64,000 nt of DNA, taken from the NCBI RefSeq assembly GCF_001887355.1, contig NZ_MPIN01000005.1:249390-313389 (forward strand), in the 5' to 3' direction. Every line of letters begins with the position of its first letter. The stretch's first letter is position 1. The position numbers and the translations under genes are program-made. Under the pieces are notes generated by a model, which saw nothing but the letters and a program-made list of their open reading frames with translations, was not told where the DNA came from and did no database searches. This document shows, in pieces, positions 29,553 through 38,113 of this stretch. The DNA comes from Cystobacter ferrugineus (lineage in GTDB: Bacteria > Myxococcota > Myxococcia > Myxococcales > Myxococcaceae).

Positions 29553-30755
29553 ATGACTCCCACCGAACGTCTCTACTTCGACGACCCCTTCCTCTCCCAC
29601 TTCACCGGGCGAGTGCTCGCCCATGGCACGTGGAGCGGCGCGCCCTCGGTGGTGCTCGATCGCACCGTCTTCTACCCCGAGGCCGGCGGCCAGATGGCCG
29701 ACCGGGGAGTGCTCGGGGGCCTCGCCGTGCGCGACGTGCAGGTGGATGACGCGGGCGTCGTCCACCACCTGTTGGAGCTGCCCGAAGGCGCCTCGCTCCC
29801 CGCGCCCGGAACCGAGGTGTCCGGCGACATCGACCGCGCGCGCCGCCGCATCCACATGGCGCTGCACACCGGCCAGCACATGCTGTCCAGCGCGCTGGTG
29901 GAGGTGGCCGGAGCGCACACCGTGTCCTCGCGGCTGGGGGAGACGGTGTGCACCATCGACGTGGACCTGGAGGTGCTCGACGAGCGGCGCGTCGCCGAGG
30001 CCGAGGCCCGGGTCAACGCCCTCATCGACGACGACGTGCCCATCCGCGCCTTCTTCCCCACGCCCGAGGAGCTCGCCTCCCTCCCCCTGCGCCGCGCCCC
30101 CAAGGTGACGGACAACATCCGCGTCATCCAGATCCAGGGCTTCGACGTGTCGCCCTGCGGAGGCACGCACTGCACGCGCTCGGGACAGGTGGGGCTCGTG
30201 CGGGTGCTGGGCGTGGAGCGCTACAAAGGTAAAGGCCGGGTCCTCTTCTCCGCGGGCGGCCGGGCCCGGAGCGAGCTGTGGCAGGAGACCGCCGCCCTGC
30301 GCGCGCTCGGCCGGAGCTTCTCCTGTGGACCGCTCGACGTGCCCGCCTCCGTGGAGCGGCTGCGCCGGGATCTGACGGACGTGCGCGAGGCCCTGGGCGC
30401 GGCGCGCGCGAAGCTCGCCGAGCACACCGCCGCGGGGCTCGCCGCGCAACTGGAGCGCTCCCCCGATGCACGCGTGGTGGCGGTACTGGACGGCGCCTCG
30501 CCCGAGGACCTGCGCTCCGTGGCCGCGCGGCTGACGCAGCGTCCCGACGCCGTGGTGTTGCTCGCCAGCCGCACCCCCGACGGCCTGTCCGTGCTCATCA
30601 CCCGGGGCAGCGGCGCCTCCTTCGGCTGTGGTGCCTTCCTCAAGCGCGCCGCCGAGGCCACAGGAGGACGCGGAGGGGGCCGGCCCGAACATGCCGAGGG
30701 ACGTCTGCCAGCGCACACCGACTGGCCCGCCCTGGTGGCGACGTTGCTCGGGTAG
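29553..30755 (+). CDS. AlaX-type alanyl-tRNA editing protein with DHHA1 tail
   Basis: A 400-residue protein starting at the ATG at 29553. It resembles the editing half of alanyl-tRNA synthetase. The N-terminal beta-barrel begins VVLDRTVFYPEAGGQMADRG. The zinc site uses H105xxxH109 (HTGQHMLS) together with Cys and His in SPCGGTHCTRSGQVG. A coiled segment and a DHHA1-like domain follow (VLITRGSGASFGCGAFLKRA). The protein hydrolyses Ser- or Gly-tRNA-Ala mischarged species in trans. Its presence at the end of the lipid-related run looks incidental, though only 16 bases separate it from the preceding gene. Confidence 0.88.
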   Translation: MTPTERLYFDDPFLSHFTGRVLAHGTWSGAPSVVLDRTVFYPEAGGQMADRGVLGGLAVRDVQVDDAGVVHHLLELPEGASLPAPGTEVSGDIDRARRRIHMALHTGQHMLSSALVEVAGAHTVSSRLGETVCTIDVDLEVLDERRVAEAEARVNALIDDDVPIRAFFPTPEELASLPLRRAPKVTDNIRVIQIQGFDVSPCGGTHCTRSGQVGLVRVLGVERYKGKGRVLFSAGGRARSELWQETAALRALGRSFSCGPLDVPASVERLRRDLTDVREALGAARAKLAEHTAAGLAAQLERSPDARVVAVLDGASPEDLRSVAARLTQRPDAVVLLASRTPDGLSVLITRGSGASFGCGAFLKRAAEATGGRGGGRPEHAEGRLPAHTDWPALVATLLG

Positions 30756-30897
30756 TGACCGCGTCACACGCCCGGTGCGGGCCGCCAGGCGCTGGTGTTA
30801 TCGGGGCCCCAGAATCCCTGCGGGCCTCGTTCACTTCCTGGCGCTGGCCCGAAAGGGCAGCAAGCAGCGGAGCGACCAACCTGTCACCGTCTTTCGC

Positions 30898-33309
30898 ATG
30901 GTCCTCCTCATGGAGTCACACGGTGTCACGCCGCCCCCCAGGCTCGAGTACCTCCTCGAAGCCGCCACGGATGGAGTGCTGGCGCTCGATACCGAGGGGC
31001 GCGCCCTGTATCTCAACTCCAGCGCCGAGCGCATCCTCGGCCGGGCACGCGCCGAATTGCTCGGACACGCCCTGTGGTCACGGCTGCCCCGGCTGGAGGG
31101 CACGGAGTTCGGCCGGGCCTGCCAGCGCGCGCTCGTGCAGGGCATTCCCTCCACGGTGGAGGAGTACTTCGCCCCGCTGGGCGCCTGGGTGCAGGCGCGG
31201 GTGTCGCCCTCCCCGGAGGGAGTGCTCGTCTTCCTGCGCGACGTGACGCCGCTCAATCAGGTGGAGGCGGAGTACGCGAGCCTGCACGCGCTCGTGGCGA
31301 GCGCCCCCGCGGTGGCCTTCGTGACACGTGGGCCCGAGCACGTCTTCGTGCTCTCCAACGCGCGCCACCGCAAGCTCCAGGGGGGACGGGAGGTGCTGGG
31401 GCAGACGGCGCGCGAGGCCCTGCGCGAGCCCCAGGGCCAGAGCCTGCTGGAGGTGTTGGATCGCGTCTACCGCACCGGCATCCCGCTCGTGCTGGAGCAG
31501 GTGCCGCTGCCGGTGCAGAGCGACGAGGGCCCCTGGGAGGAGCGCCTCTTCCACCTCACCTGCCAGCCCCTGCGCGACGTGGCCGGGAACATCGAGGGCG
31601 TGACGGTGTTCGCCTTCGATGTGACGGAGCTGGTGCGCGCGCGCTGGCGGGCGGAGCGGCTGGCCGAGGAACTGAGCCTGAGCGAGGTGCGCTTCCGCTC
31701 GCTCGTGATGGCCACCTCCACCCTGCTGTGGACGACGGACGCCAGGGGCCACTTCCGCGAGGACTCCCCCACCTGGGGCGCCTTCACGGGACAGAGCTAC
31801 GAGCAATGGCGCAACGGCGCCGGGTGGTGGGACGCCATCCATCCCGAGGACCGGGATCGGGCCACGGCGGCGTGGCAGCGCGCCTTCGCCACGCGGGGCC
31901 TCTTCGAGGCGGAGTACCGGCTGCGCCGCGCCGATGGCACCTACACCCCGGTGGTGTCGCGCGGCGTGCCCGTGCTGGAGCTGGACGGCTCGGTGCGCGA
32001 GTGGGTGGGCTCCATCACCGACATCACCGCGCATCGCCGCGCGCGCCTGGCGCTCGAGCTGCTCACCGAGGCGAGCACCGCGCTGGCCTCCACGTGGGAG
32101 CTGCGCCCGGCCATGGAGCGCCTCACCCAGTGCCTGGTGCCCCGGCTCGCCGAGTGGTGCGGCGTGTTCCTGCACGACGAAGCGGGCCCGGGTGAGTGCC
32201 CTCGGACGAGCCCCGGAGAGCGCGTGGCCTTCAGCGACGTGGACCCGCGGCGTGCCCTGCGGCTGCACCAGGCGGGCCCGAGCGCTGGCGTGCCCATGTT
32301 GTTCCAGGGGACGTGGCCGCACGGGCGGGCGGAGTCCTTTCCCGCGCTCACCGAGCAGGCGCTCGCCGCGGAGCCGGACGCGGCCCGGCGGGAGCTGCTG
32401 CGAGCCTTCGTGGGCCTGCGGGGCATCGCCGTGCCCATCACCGTCAAGGGGCAGCACCGCGGCCTGCTGGTGCTCGCGGCGGGCGAGGGCTACCGGCCCT
32501 ACGACGCCGACGATCTCCAGCTCGCCGGGGAGCTGGCGCACCGGGCCGCCACCCTCCTGGAGCACCTGCGCCTCTTCGAGCTGGCACGCCAGGCGCGTGA
32601 CCGGGCCGAGGAGGCCAATCGCGCCAAGGACGAGTTCCTCGCCACCGTCAGCCACGAGTTGCGCACGCCGCTCACCGCCATCCTCGGGTGGACGAGCATC
32701 CTGCGCACCACGCCGCTGCCACCGGACAAACAGGAGCGCGCCCTGGAGACGGTGGAGCGCAGCGCGCGCGCCCAGGCGCAGATCGTGGATGATCTGCTGG
32801 ACATCTCCCGCATCGTCGCCGGACGGATGCGCCTGGAATTGCAGCCGGTGGATCCAGGCGCCGTGGTGGAGGCGGTGCTCGACGTGGTGCGTCCAGCCGC
32901 GGCCGCGCGCGACATCCACCTGGAGCCCCTGCTGGAGCCCAACGTGGGCCTCGTGCGAGGAGATGCCCAGCGGTTGCAACAGGTGGCGTGGAACCTGCTC
33001 ACCAACGCCATCAAGTTCACCCCGCCGGGAGGCCGGGTGACGGTGCGGCTGCGACGCGTGGAGGCGTGCGTGGAGTTGGAGGTGCGCGACTCCGGCCAGG
33101 GCATCTCCCCGACCTTCCTTCCCTACCTCTTCGAGCGCTTCCAGCAAGCCGATGGCAGCACCACCCGCCGCTACGGCGGGCTGGGCCTGGGGTTGTCCAT
33201 CGTGCGCCACCTGGTGGAGTTGCAGGGCGGCACCGTCCAGGCCCACAGCGCCGGCGAGGGCCAGGGCGCCTGCTTCACCGTCAGGCTGCCCGCCGCCCGC
33301 CTCTCCTGA
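30898..33309 (+). CDS. Multi-PAS/GAF sensor histidine kinase
   Basis: About 803 residues from the ATG at 30898 (an alternative ATG at 30910). Domains in order: PAS at ~10-115 (LEYLLEAATDGVLALDTEG), PAS-like at ~120-240, PAS with PAC at ~255-375 (GAGWWDAIHPEDRDRA), GAF at ~385-555, HisKA with phospho-acceptor His586 in TVSHELRTPLTAILGW, and a HATPase with N box NLLTNAIKFTPPGG, G1 DSGQGI and G2 YGGLGLGLSI. No transmembrane segment is seen, so it is a cytoplasmic sensor. It ends in RLPAARLS at a TGA that is overlapped by an ATG opening a broken receiver domain, suggesting it was once a hybrid kinase. Confidence 0.92.
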   Translation: MVLLMESHGVTPPPRLEYLLEAATDGVLALDTEGRALYLNSSAERILGRARAELLGHALWSRLPRLEGTEFGRACQRALVQGIPSTVEEYFAPLGAWVQARVSPSPEGVLVFLRDVTPLNQVEAEYASLHALVASAPAVAFVTRGPEHVFVLSNARHRKLQGGREVLGQTAREALREPQGQSLLEVLDRVYRTGIPLVLEQVPLPVQSDEGPWEERLFHLTCQPLRDVAGNIEGVTVFAFDVTELVRARWRAERLAEELSLSEVRFRSLVMATSTLLWTTDARGHFREDSPTWGAFTGQSYEQWRNGAGWWDAIHPEDRDRATAAWQRAFATRGLFEAEYRLRRADGTYTPVVSRGVPVLELDGSVREWVGSITDITAHRRARLALELLTEASTALASTWELRPAMERLTQCLVPRLAEWCGVFLHDEAGPGECPRTSPGERVAFSDVDPRRALRLHQAGPSAGVPMLFQGTWPHGRAESFPALTEQALAAEPDAARRELLRAFVGLRGIAVPITVKGQHRGLLVLAAGEGYRPYDADDLQLAGELAHRAATLLEHLRLFELARQARDRAEEANRAKDEFLATVSHELRTPLTAILGWTSILRTTPLPPDKQERALETVERSARAQAQIVDDLLDISRIVAGRMRLELQPVDPGAVVEAVLDVVRPAAAARDIHLEPLLEPNVGLVRGDAQRLQQVAWNLLTNAIKFTPPGGRVTVRLRRVEACVELEVRDSGQGISPTFLPYLFERFQQADGSTTRRYGGLGLGLSIVRHLVELQGGTVQAHSAGEGQGACFTVRLPAARLS

Positions 33310-33569
33310 TGGTGCGCCAATCGCCACCGGACGTGCTCGTCCCGGGCATCAGCAGGCCCGGCGTAAATGGCCATACACGCATGCGCCAGGTGCGTGCCCC
33401 TCCCGCTGCTCGAGGAGGACAGATTCCAGCCATCGCGCTCACCACGAACACCCAGGGTGAAAACCACGAGCGAGCCCTCGACTCGGGCTTCCAGGTGTAT
33501 GTGTCCAAACCGGTCGAGCCGCTCCACTTCCTTCACACACTGGCCGCTCTCGTCCGTGCGCCCCACTGA
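33309..33569 (+). pseudogene. Remnant of a response-regulator receiver domain
   Basis: An 86-codon frame opening with an ATG that overlaps the kinase stop (TGATG). It reads as the second half of a receiver domain: PPDVLVPGISRPGVNGHT corresponds to PDVLVSDIxMPGxDG, followed by IPAIALTTNTQGENHERALD and GFQVYVSKPVEPLHFLHTL (the conserved KP lysine-proline). The first half, with the acidic pocket, is missing, and the phospho-acceptor Asp position is Gly. This looks like a deletion that cut a hybrid kinase and left the tail out of frame. It might still be translated by coupling, but cannot accept phosphate. Confidence 0.6.
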
Positions 33570-33692
33570 TGTCCTGAGCCTCCAGGAATTCCAGACTCGC
33601 CAGGATGTCTGTTATTGTTTTTCCCAGAAGTTGTTAATTCATGTCTCCACGGTGGGTTCGCGGTAAAAATGCTGTCCGGCTGGAGAGGCGGT

Positions 33693-33721
33693 TTCCTTTC
33701 AACACTTCATCTGCGTATAAT
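33693..33721 (+). promoter_or_regulatory. Candidate promoter of the M4 protease operon
   Basis: A perfect TATAAT (33716-33721) lies 17 bases after a weak -35-like TTCCTT (33693-33698), in an AT-richer stretch of the 317-base gap 33570-33886. The protease start is about 165 bases downstream, leaving a long leader. Nothing else was recognised in the gap. Confidence 0.4.
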
Positions 33722-33886
33722 CACTCTCCACCGCGAATGAGGAAGGTCCAGGAGTTCCCGTCCCGACTGGAATCGGGTGGACCCTTCGCTTCGTGGTGTT
33801 CCAGGCAGATCCGGTCCAGGTGCTCGCGGATGGGCACCCGCCGGCCCCCTCCTCGATGCAGTCATTCAGTCCGGTGGAGTGAACCC

Positions 33887-36800
33887 ATGTCCATGCCGTG
33901 GCCTCGCTGGCCCCTGCTCCTCGCCTCGTTGGTGGCGGGGCCTTCCCTGGCGGCGGGCGAAAGACTCGCCTCCGTTTCCCAAACAACCCTGCTCCAGCTG
34001 CGCGCCCGTGAACCCTCGCGCGCGGCGGAGTCTCTCTCTCTGTTGAAGGCCCAGCGTGGGCAGCTCGGTCTGGGCGAGCGGAATGAGTTCCGCATGTCGA
34101 GCGTCCAGACGGACGGTTTTGGCCTCACGCATACCCGCTTCCAGCAGATGCACGAGGGCCTGCCGGTGTGGGGCGCCCAGGTCATCACCCATCTGGATTC
34201 GTCCGGCCGCGGTCTGACGGTGACGAAGGACAGCGTGCACCCGCACATCCGCGTGAGCACGAAGCCCGTGGTGGATTCGGCGAGCGCGGCGGCCCTGGCC
34301 CTGCTCGAAGTCCACCCGCTCGGCCTGCCCACGAGGCAGCCCTCCACCGAGCTCGTCATCTATCCCGAGGTGAAGCGGGTGCCCGCCGTCGCGGGCAAGC
34401 GCCGCGAGACGCTCAACGCGGTGGATCTCAAGGACGAGGTGGTGGGCTACCGCCTCGCCTGGCACGTGCACACCGTGCTGGACAACACCCAGGACGGCAT
34501 CAAGCACACCGACTTCCTGCTCGATGCCCGCTCGGGTAAGGTCCTCGAGCGGTGGAACTCGCTGGAGTCGGCGGCCACCGTGGGCACGGGCCTCTCGCAG
34601 TACCACGGCGAGGTGAAGCTCGACGTCTTCCAGAACGCCAAGGGCCTCTACGAGCTGCGCGACACGACGCGCACCTACGGCGAGGGCTTGCGCACCTACG
34701 ACGTCAATCACGCCGACATCTTGTACGGCGAGATCCCCAAGCCCGTGCTGTACGAGGACGCGGACAACGTCTGGGGTGACGGGCAGAACTACGATCCGGG
34801 CTCCGACACGCAGAGCGACAACGGCCAGACGGCGGCCGTGGACGCGCACTTCGGCGTGCAGGCGACGTGGGACTACTTCCAGAAGATCCACAATCGCTTT
34901 GGCATCGACAACGCGGGCACGCCGACCTTCAGCTACGTGCACGTCGGCAATGCCATGGACAACGCCTTCTGGGATGACGAGTGCTTCTGCATGAACTTCG
35001 GGGACGGCACCTTCCCGAGCGATCCGGATGGCTTCAAGTCCCTGGGCTCCATCGACGTGATGGCCCATGAGCTGACCCACGGCGTCAATGCCAAGACCGC
35101 CGACCTCATCTACAGCGGGGAGTCCGGAGGCCTGAACGAGGCCAACTCCGACATCTTCGGCGCCATGACGGAGTTCTGGCTGCGCAACGGCCGGGGCGAC
35201 ACCATCGGCGACGTGGGCGGCAACTGGACCATCAGCGAGGAGCTGAGCGTGGTGCCGCTGCGCTACATGTACAAGCCGAGCCTGGACGGCGTCAGCGAGG
35301 ACGCCTGGTCGCCCGGGCTCGCGTCGCTCGATCCCCACTACAACAGTGGCCCGATGAACCGCGCCTTCTACTTCCTGTCCCAGGGCGCGCTGTCGACGGC
35401 GACGAAGAATGACTACTCCAGCACGTACCTGCCCGATGGCATGGCGGGCATTGGCAACGACAAGGCGGCGGCCATCTGGTACCGCGCCCTCACCACCTAT
35501 CTGACCCCCTCCAGCAACTACGCGGCGGCCCGCACCGCCTCGCTCCTGTCGGCGGCGGACCTCCACGGCAGCGGCTCCGAGGAGTACCGCGCGGTGCAGA
35601 ACGCCTTCGCCGCCATCAACGTGGGCTACAGCGCGAGCACCTACGACGACTTCTCGCCGCCCACGGTGAGCGCGCTCGTCTCGGGCAGCGCGCCCCGGCT
35701 GCGGCTCACCGCGCGGGCCTGGGACAACGTGAACGTGTCGTACGTGGAGTTCTACGTGGACGACGTCCTCGTGAGCACCGCCGGCACGCAGCCCTTCGAG
35801 TTCACGCTGGACACCACCTCGCTCGACAATGGCACGCACCACCTGGTGACGAAGGCCTTCGACCTGGCCGGCAACGCCGGCACCTCCGCTCCCGTCAGCT
35901 TCACCGTGGCCAACAGCTTCACGCAGGTGATCGGCAACGCGGGATTCGAGCAGGGGGACGCCCCCTGGGTTCAGGAGCCCTCCGATCCCGGCTACCCCAT
36001 CATCAACTACCCGAGCACCCGGGCACGCACGGGCCAGGGCATGGCCTGGCTCAACGGCTACGGCAGCACGTCCGTGGATGTCCTGTCCCAGCAGCTCACC
36101 ATCCCCGCCGACGCCCAGACGGCTGCGCTGACCTTCTACCTCAACATCCTCACCGAGAGTTCCCCCGACGAGGCCCTGGACACCGTGGTGGTGGAGGTGC
36201 GCGACACCCAGGGTCAGCTCATCGAGGAGCTCGCGAAGTGGTCCAACGTGGACGCGACGGTCGGCTGGGCGCAGCGCAGCTTCGACCTGACCCGGTTCGC
36301 GGGCCAGACGGTGCAGCTGCGCATCGTGGGCAGCGAGAACGACGATGGCGAAATCACCGCCTTCTGGCTCGATGACTTCGCGCTGCGCGTCATCACGGGC
36401 CCCGACACCGAGGCGCCGTTCGTGACGGCCAGCGCCGAGGTCGACGACACGCTCGCCCAGGTGGGCCTGGCCGGCAATGTGTCGGACAACGGCTTCGTTG
36501 GAGCCGTCGAACTCATCCTGGACGGCACGTCGCTGGGCAGCGTGCCCACGTCGTTCACGAAGGTCCTGAGCACCAGCAGCGTGGGCGACGGCCGCCACAC
36601 GCTCGTGGTCAAGGCCACGGACGAGGCCGGCAACACGAGCACGTCGGAGCTGGTGTCGTTCTACCTCGACAGCAACCGCGGTCAGTTGGTGAGCAACCCG
36701 GACTTCGAGCTCCTCATCGATGGGTGGACCGTCAAGACGCCCTACCCGGGCTCGAACACGATCAACCTCTTCGGGCACTCGGGTTTCTTCTACTTCCGGT

Positions 36801-38110
36801 TCAGCAACACCCAGGGCCCCAACACGTCGAGTCTGTCTCAGTTCGTCGCGGTCCCCGCGGACACCGTGTCGGCCACCTACAGCTTCTGGCTGTGGGTGAC
36901 CAGCAATGCCTTCACCGACGGCGCGCCCCACCACACGTTCACCGCGAAGGTGCGCGACGCCAACGGCAACGACTTGCGGACCCTCGAGACGTTCTCGAAC
37001 GTGGACGCCTCGGACGATTACGCCGAGCACCGTTATGACCTGAGCGAGTTCAAGGGTCAGACGATCGAGCTGTTCTTCGAGTCCAACGTGGAGGAGGCGC
37101 CGCAGCAGCCGAACGGCAGGACGTACTTCGCGCTCGACGACGTCTACCTGGAGGTGTCGGGCACTCCGGACAGCCAGCCGCCCACGCTCAACGTGGGCGT
37201 CCAGGGCACCTCCGGGACGGTGCAGCTCTACGCCAACGTGTTCGACAACGTGTGGACGACGCAGCTCGAACTCTTCGTGGATGGCGCCCCGGTGGCCACC
37301 CTCACCAACCCCAACGGCGAGTACACGAGGCCGTTCGACACGTCCACGATCGGCAATGGCCAGCACGAGTTCACGGCCAAGGCCACGGACCAGGCGGGCA
37401 ACGTGCGCGAGGCCACGGTGACGTTCGAGGTGCACACGGTGAACGACGTGACCCCCCCGACCGTCAGCGCGGCCGTGTCGGGCGAGTACGAGACGACGGT
37501 GTTCACGGCCTCCGCCGCGGACGACACGGGCGTCACGGCCGTGGAGTTCTACGTGGATGGCGTCTTCCAGGGCAGCGTCCAGACGGCACCGTACCGGCTG
37601 CCCTTCAGCACCCTGCCCCTGACGCCCGGTGAGCACACCCTGAAGGTGGTGGCCCTCGATGCCTACGGGCACTCCGCCTCGGCCACAGCCACCTTCACGC
37701 GCGCCGGCCCGCTGCTGTCCTCCACGCGAGTCCTCGTGCCGGTGGACGGCACGTACGACCTGGGCACCCTGCTGGCCAACGGTGCGGATCCGCTGCTGCT
37801 CTGGAACGTACAGGAAGGCCGTGTCTGCGGAACCGTCTCCTGGACGGGCGTCTACACGGCGCCGGCCGCGCCCGGCCTCTGCCACGTGCTCATCACCAAC
37901 AAGCAGGACGCCCGCTCGAGCGCCAAGGTGGACGTGCGCGTCTACACCGCGGACCTCAACGGGGATCGTGTCGTGGACGGTGAGGACATGGCACGCCTTG
38001 CCCAGACCTGGGGCACCCGCGTTTCCTCCACGACGACCGCGGACCTCGACGCGAGTGGCTCCGTGGACGACTCCGACGTCACCCTCTTCGTCAGCCAGTT
38101 CGGACGGTAA
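33887..38110 (+). CDS. Secreted M4 (thermolysin-type) metalloprotease with C-terminal dockerin-like module
   Basis: A 1407-residue protein; the ATG at 33887 gives signal peptide MSMPWPRWPLLLASLVAGPS. A fungalysin/thermolysin propeptide region at ~40-230 precedes the catalytic domain with zinc motif HELTH at 394-398 and the third-ligand motif GGLNEANSDIFG. Residues ~590-1340 hold several bacterial Ig-like and jelly-roll modules (repeated SYVEFYVDDVLV / AVEFYVDGVFQG words). The last ~52 residues (1356-1407) contain two EF-hand-type loops, DLNGDRVVDGED and DLDASGSVDDSD, spaced 30 residues apart. This is the arrangement of a type I dockerin. The next gene starts 3 bases later and carries a cohesin-like module. 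Confidence 0.9.
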   Translation: MSMPWPRWPLLLASLVAGPSLAAGERLASVSQTTLLQLRAREPSRAAESLSLLKAQRGQLGLGERNEFRMSSVQTDGFGLTHTRFQQMHEGLPVWGAQVITHLDSSGRGLTVTKDSVHPHIRVSTKPVVDSASAAALALLEVHPLGLPTRQPSTELVIYPEVKRVPAVAGKRRETLNAVDLKDEVVGYRLAWHVHTVLDNTQDGIKHTDFLLDARSGKVLERWNSLESAATVGTGLSQYHGEVKLDVFQNAKGLYELRDTTRTYGEGLRTYDVNHADILYGEIPKPVLYEDADNVWGDGQNYDPGSDTQSDNGQTAAVDAHFGVQATWDYFQKIHNRFGIDNAGTPTFSYVHVGNAMDNAFWDDECFCMNFGDGTFPSDPDGFKSLGSIDVMAHELTHGVNAKTADLIYSGESGGLNEANSDIFGAMTEFWLRNGRGDTIGDVGGNWTISEELSVVPLRYMYKPSLDGVSEDAWSPGLASLDPHYNSGPMNRAFYFLSQGALSTATKNDYSSTYLPDGMAGIGNDKAAAIWYRALTTYLTPSSNYAAARTASLLSAADLHGSGSEEYRAVQNAFAAINVGYSASTYDDFSPPTVSALVSGSAPRLRLTARAWDNVNVSYVEFYVDDVLVSTAGTQPFEFTLDTTSLDNGTHHLVTKAFDLAGNAGTSAPVSFTVANSFTQVIGNAGFEQGDAPWVQEPSDPGYPIINYPSTRARTGQGMAWLNGYGSTSVDVLSQQLTIPADAQTAALTFYLNILTESSPDEALDTVVVEVRDTQGQLIEELAKWSNVDATVGWAQRSFDLTRFAGQTVQLRIVGSENDDGEITAFWLDDFALRVITGPDTEAPFVTASAEVDDTLAQVGLAGNVSDNGFVGAVELILDGTSLGSVPTSFTKVLSTSSVGDGRHTLVVKATDEAGNTSTSELVSFYLDSNRGQLVSNPDFELLIDGWTVKTPYPGSNTINLFGHSGFFYFRFSNTQGPNTSSLSQFVAVPADTVSATYSFWLWVTSNAFTDGAPHHTFTAKVRDANGNDLRTLETFSNVDASDDYAEHRYDLSEFKGQTIELFFESNVEEAPQQPNGRTYFALDDVYLEVSGTPDSQPPTLNVGVQGTSGTVQLYANVFDNVWTTQLELFVDGAPVATLTNPNGEYTRPFDTSTIGNGQHEFTAKATDQAGNVREATVTFEVHTVNDVTPPTVSAAVSGEYETTVFTASAADDTGVTAVEFYVDGVFQGSVQTAPYRLPFSTLPLTPGEHTLKVVALDAYGHSASATATFTRAGPLLSSTRVLVPVDGTYDLGTLLANGADPLLLWNVQEGRVCGTVSWTGVYTAPAAPGLCHVLITNKQDARSSAKVDVRVYTADLNGDRVVDGEDMARLAQTWGTRVSSTTTADLDASGSVDDSDVTLFVSQFGR

Positions 38111-38113
38111 CCC

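Noticed and set aside
31078-33327. A 749-codon minus-strand frame
   Set aside because: Antisense to the histidine kinase, with no motif.
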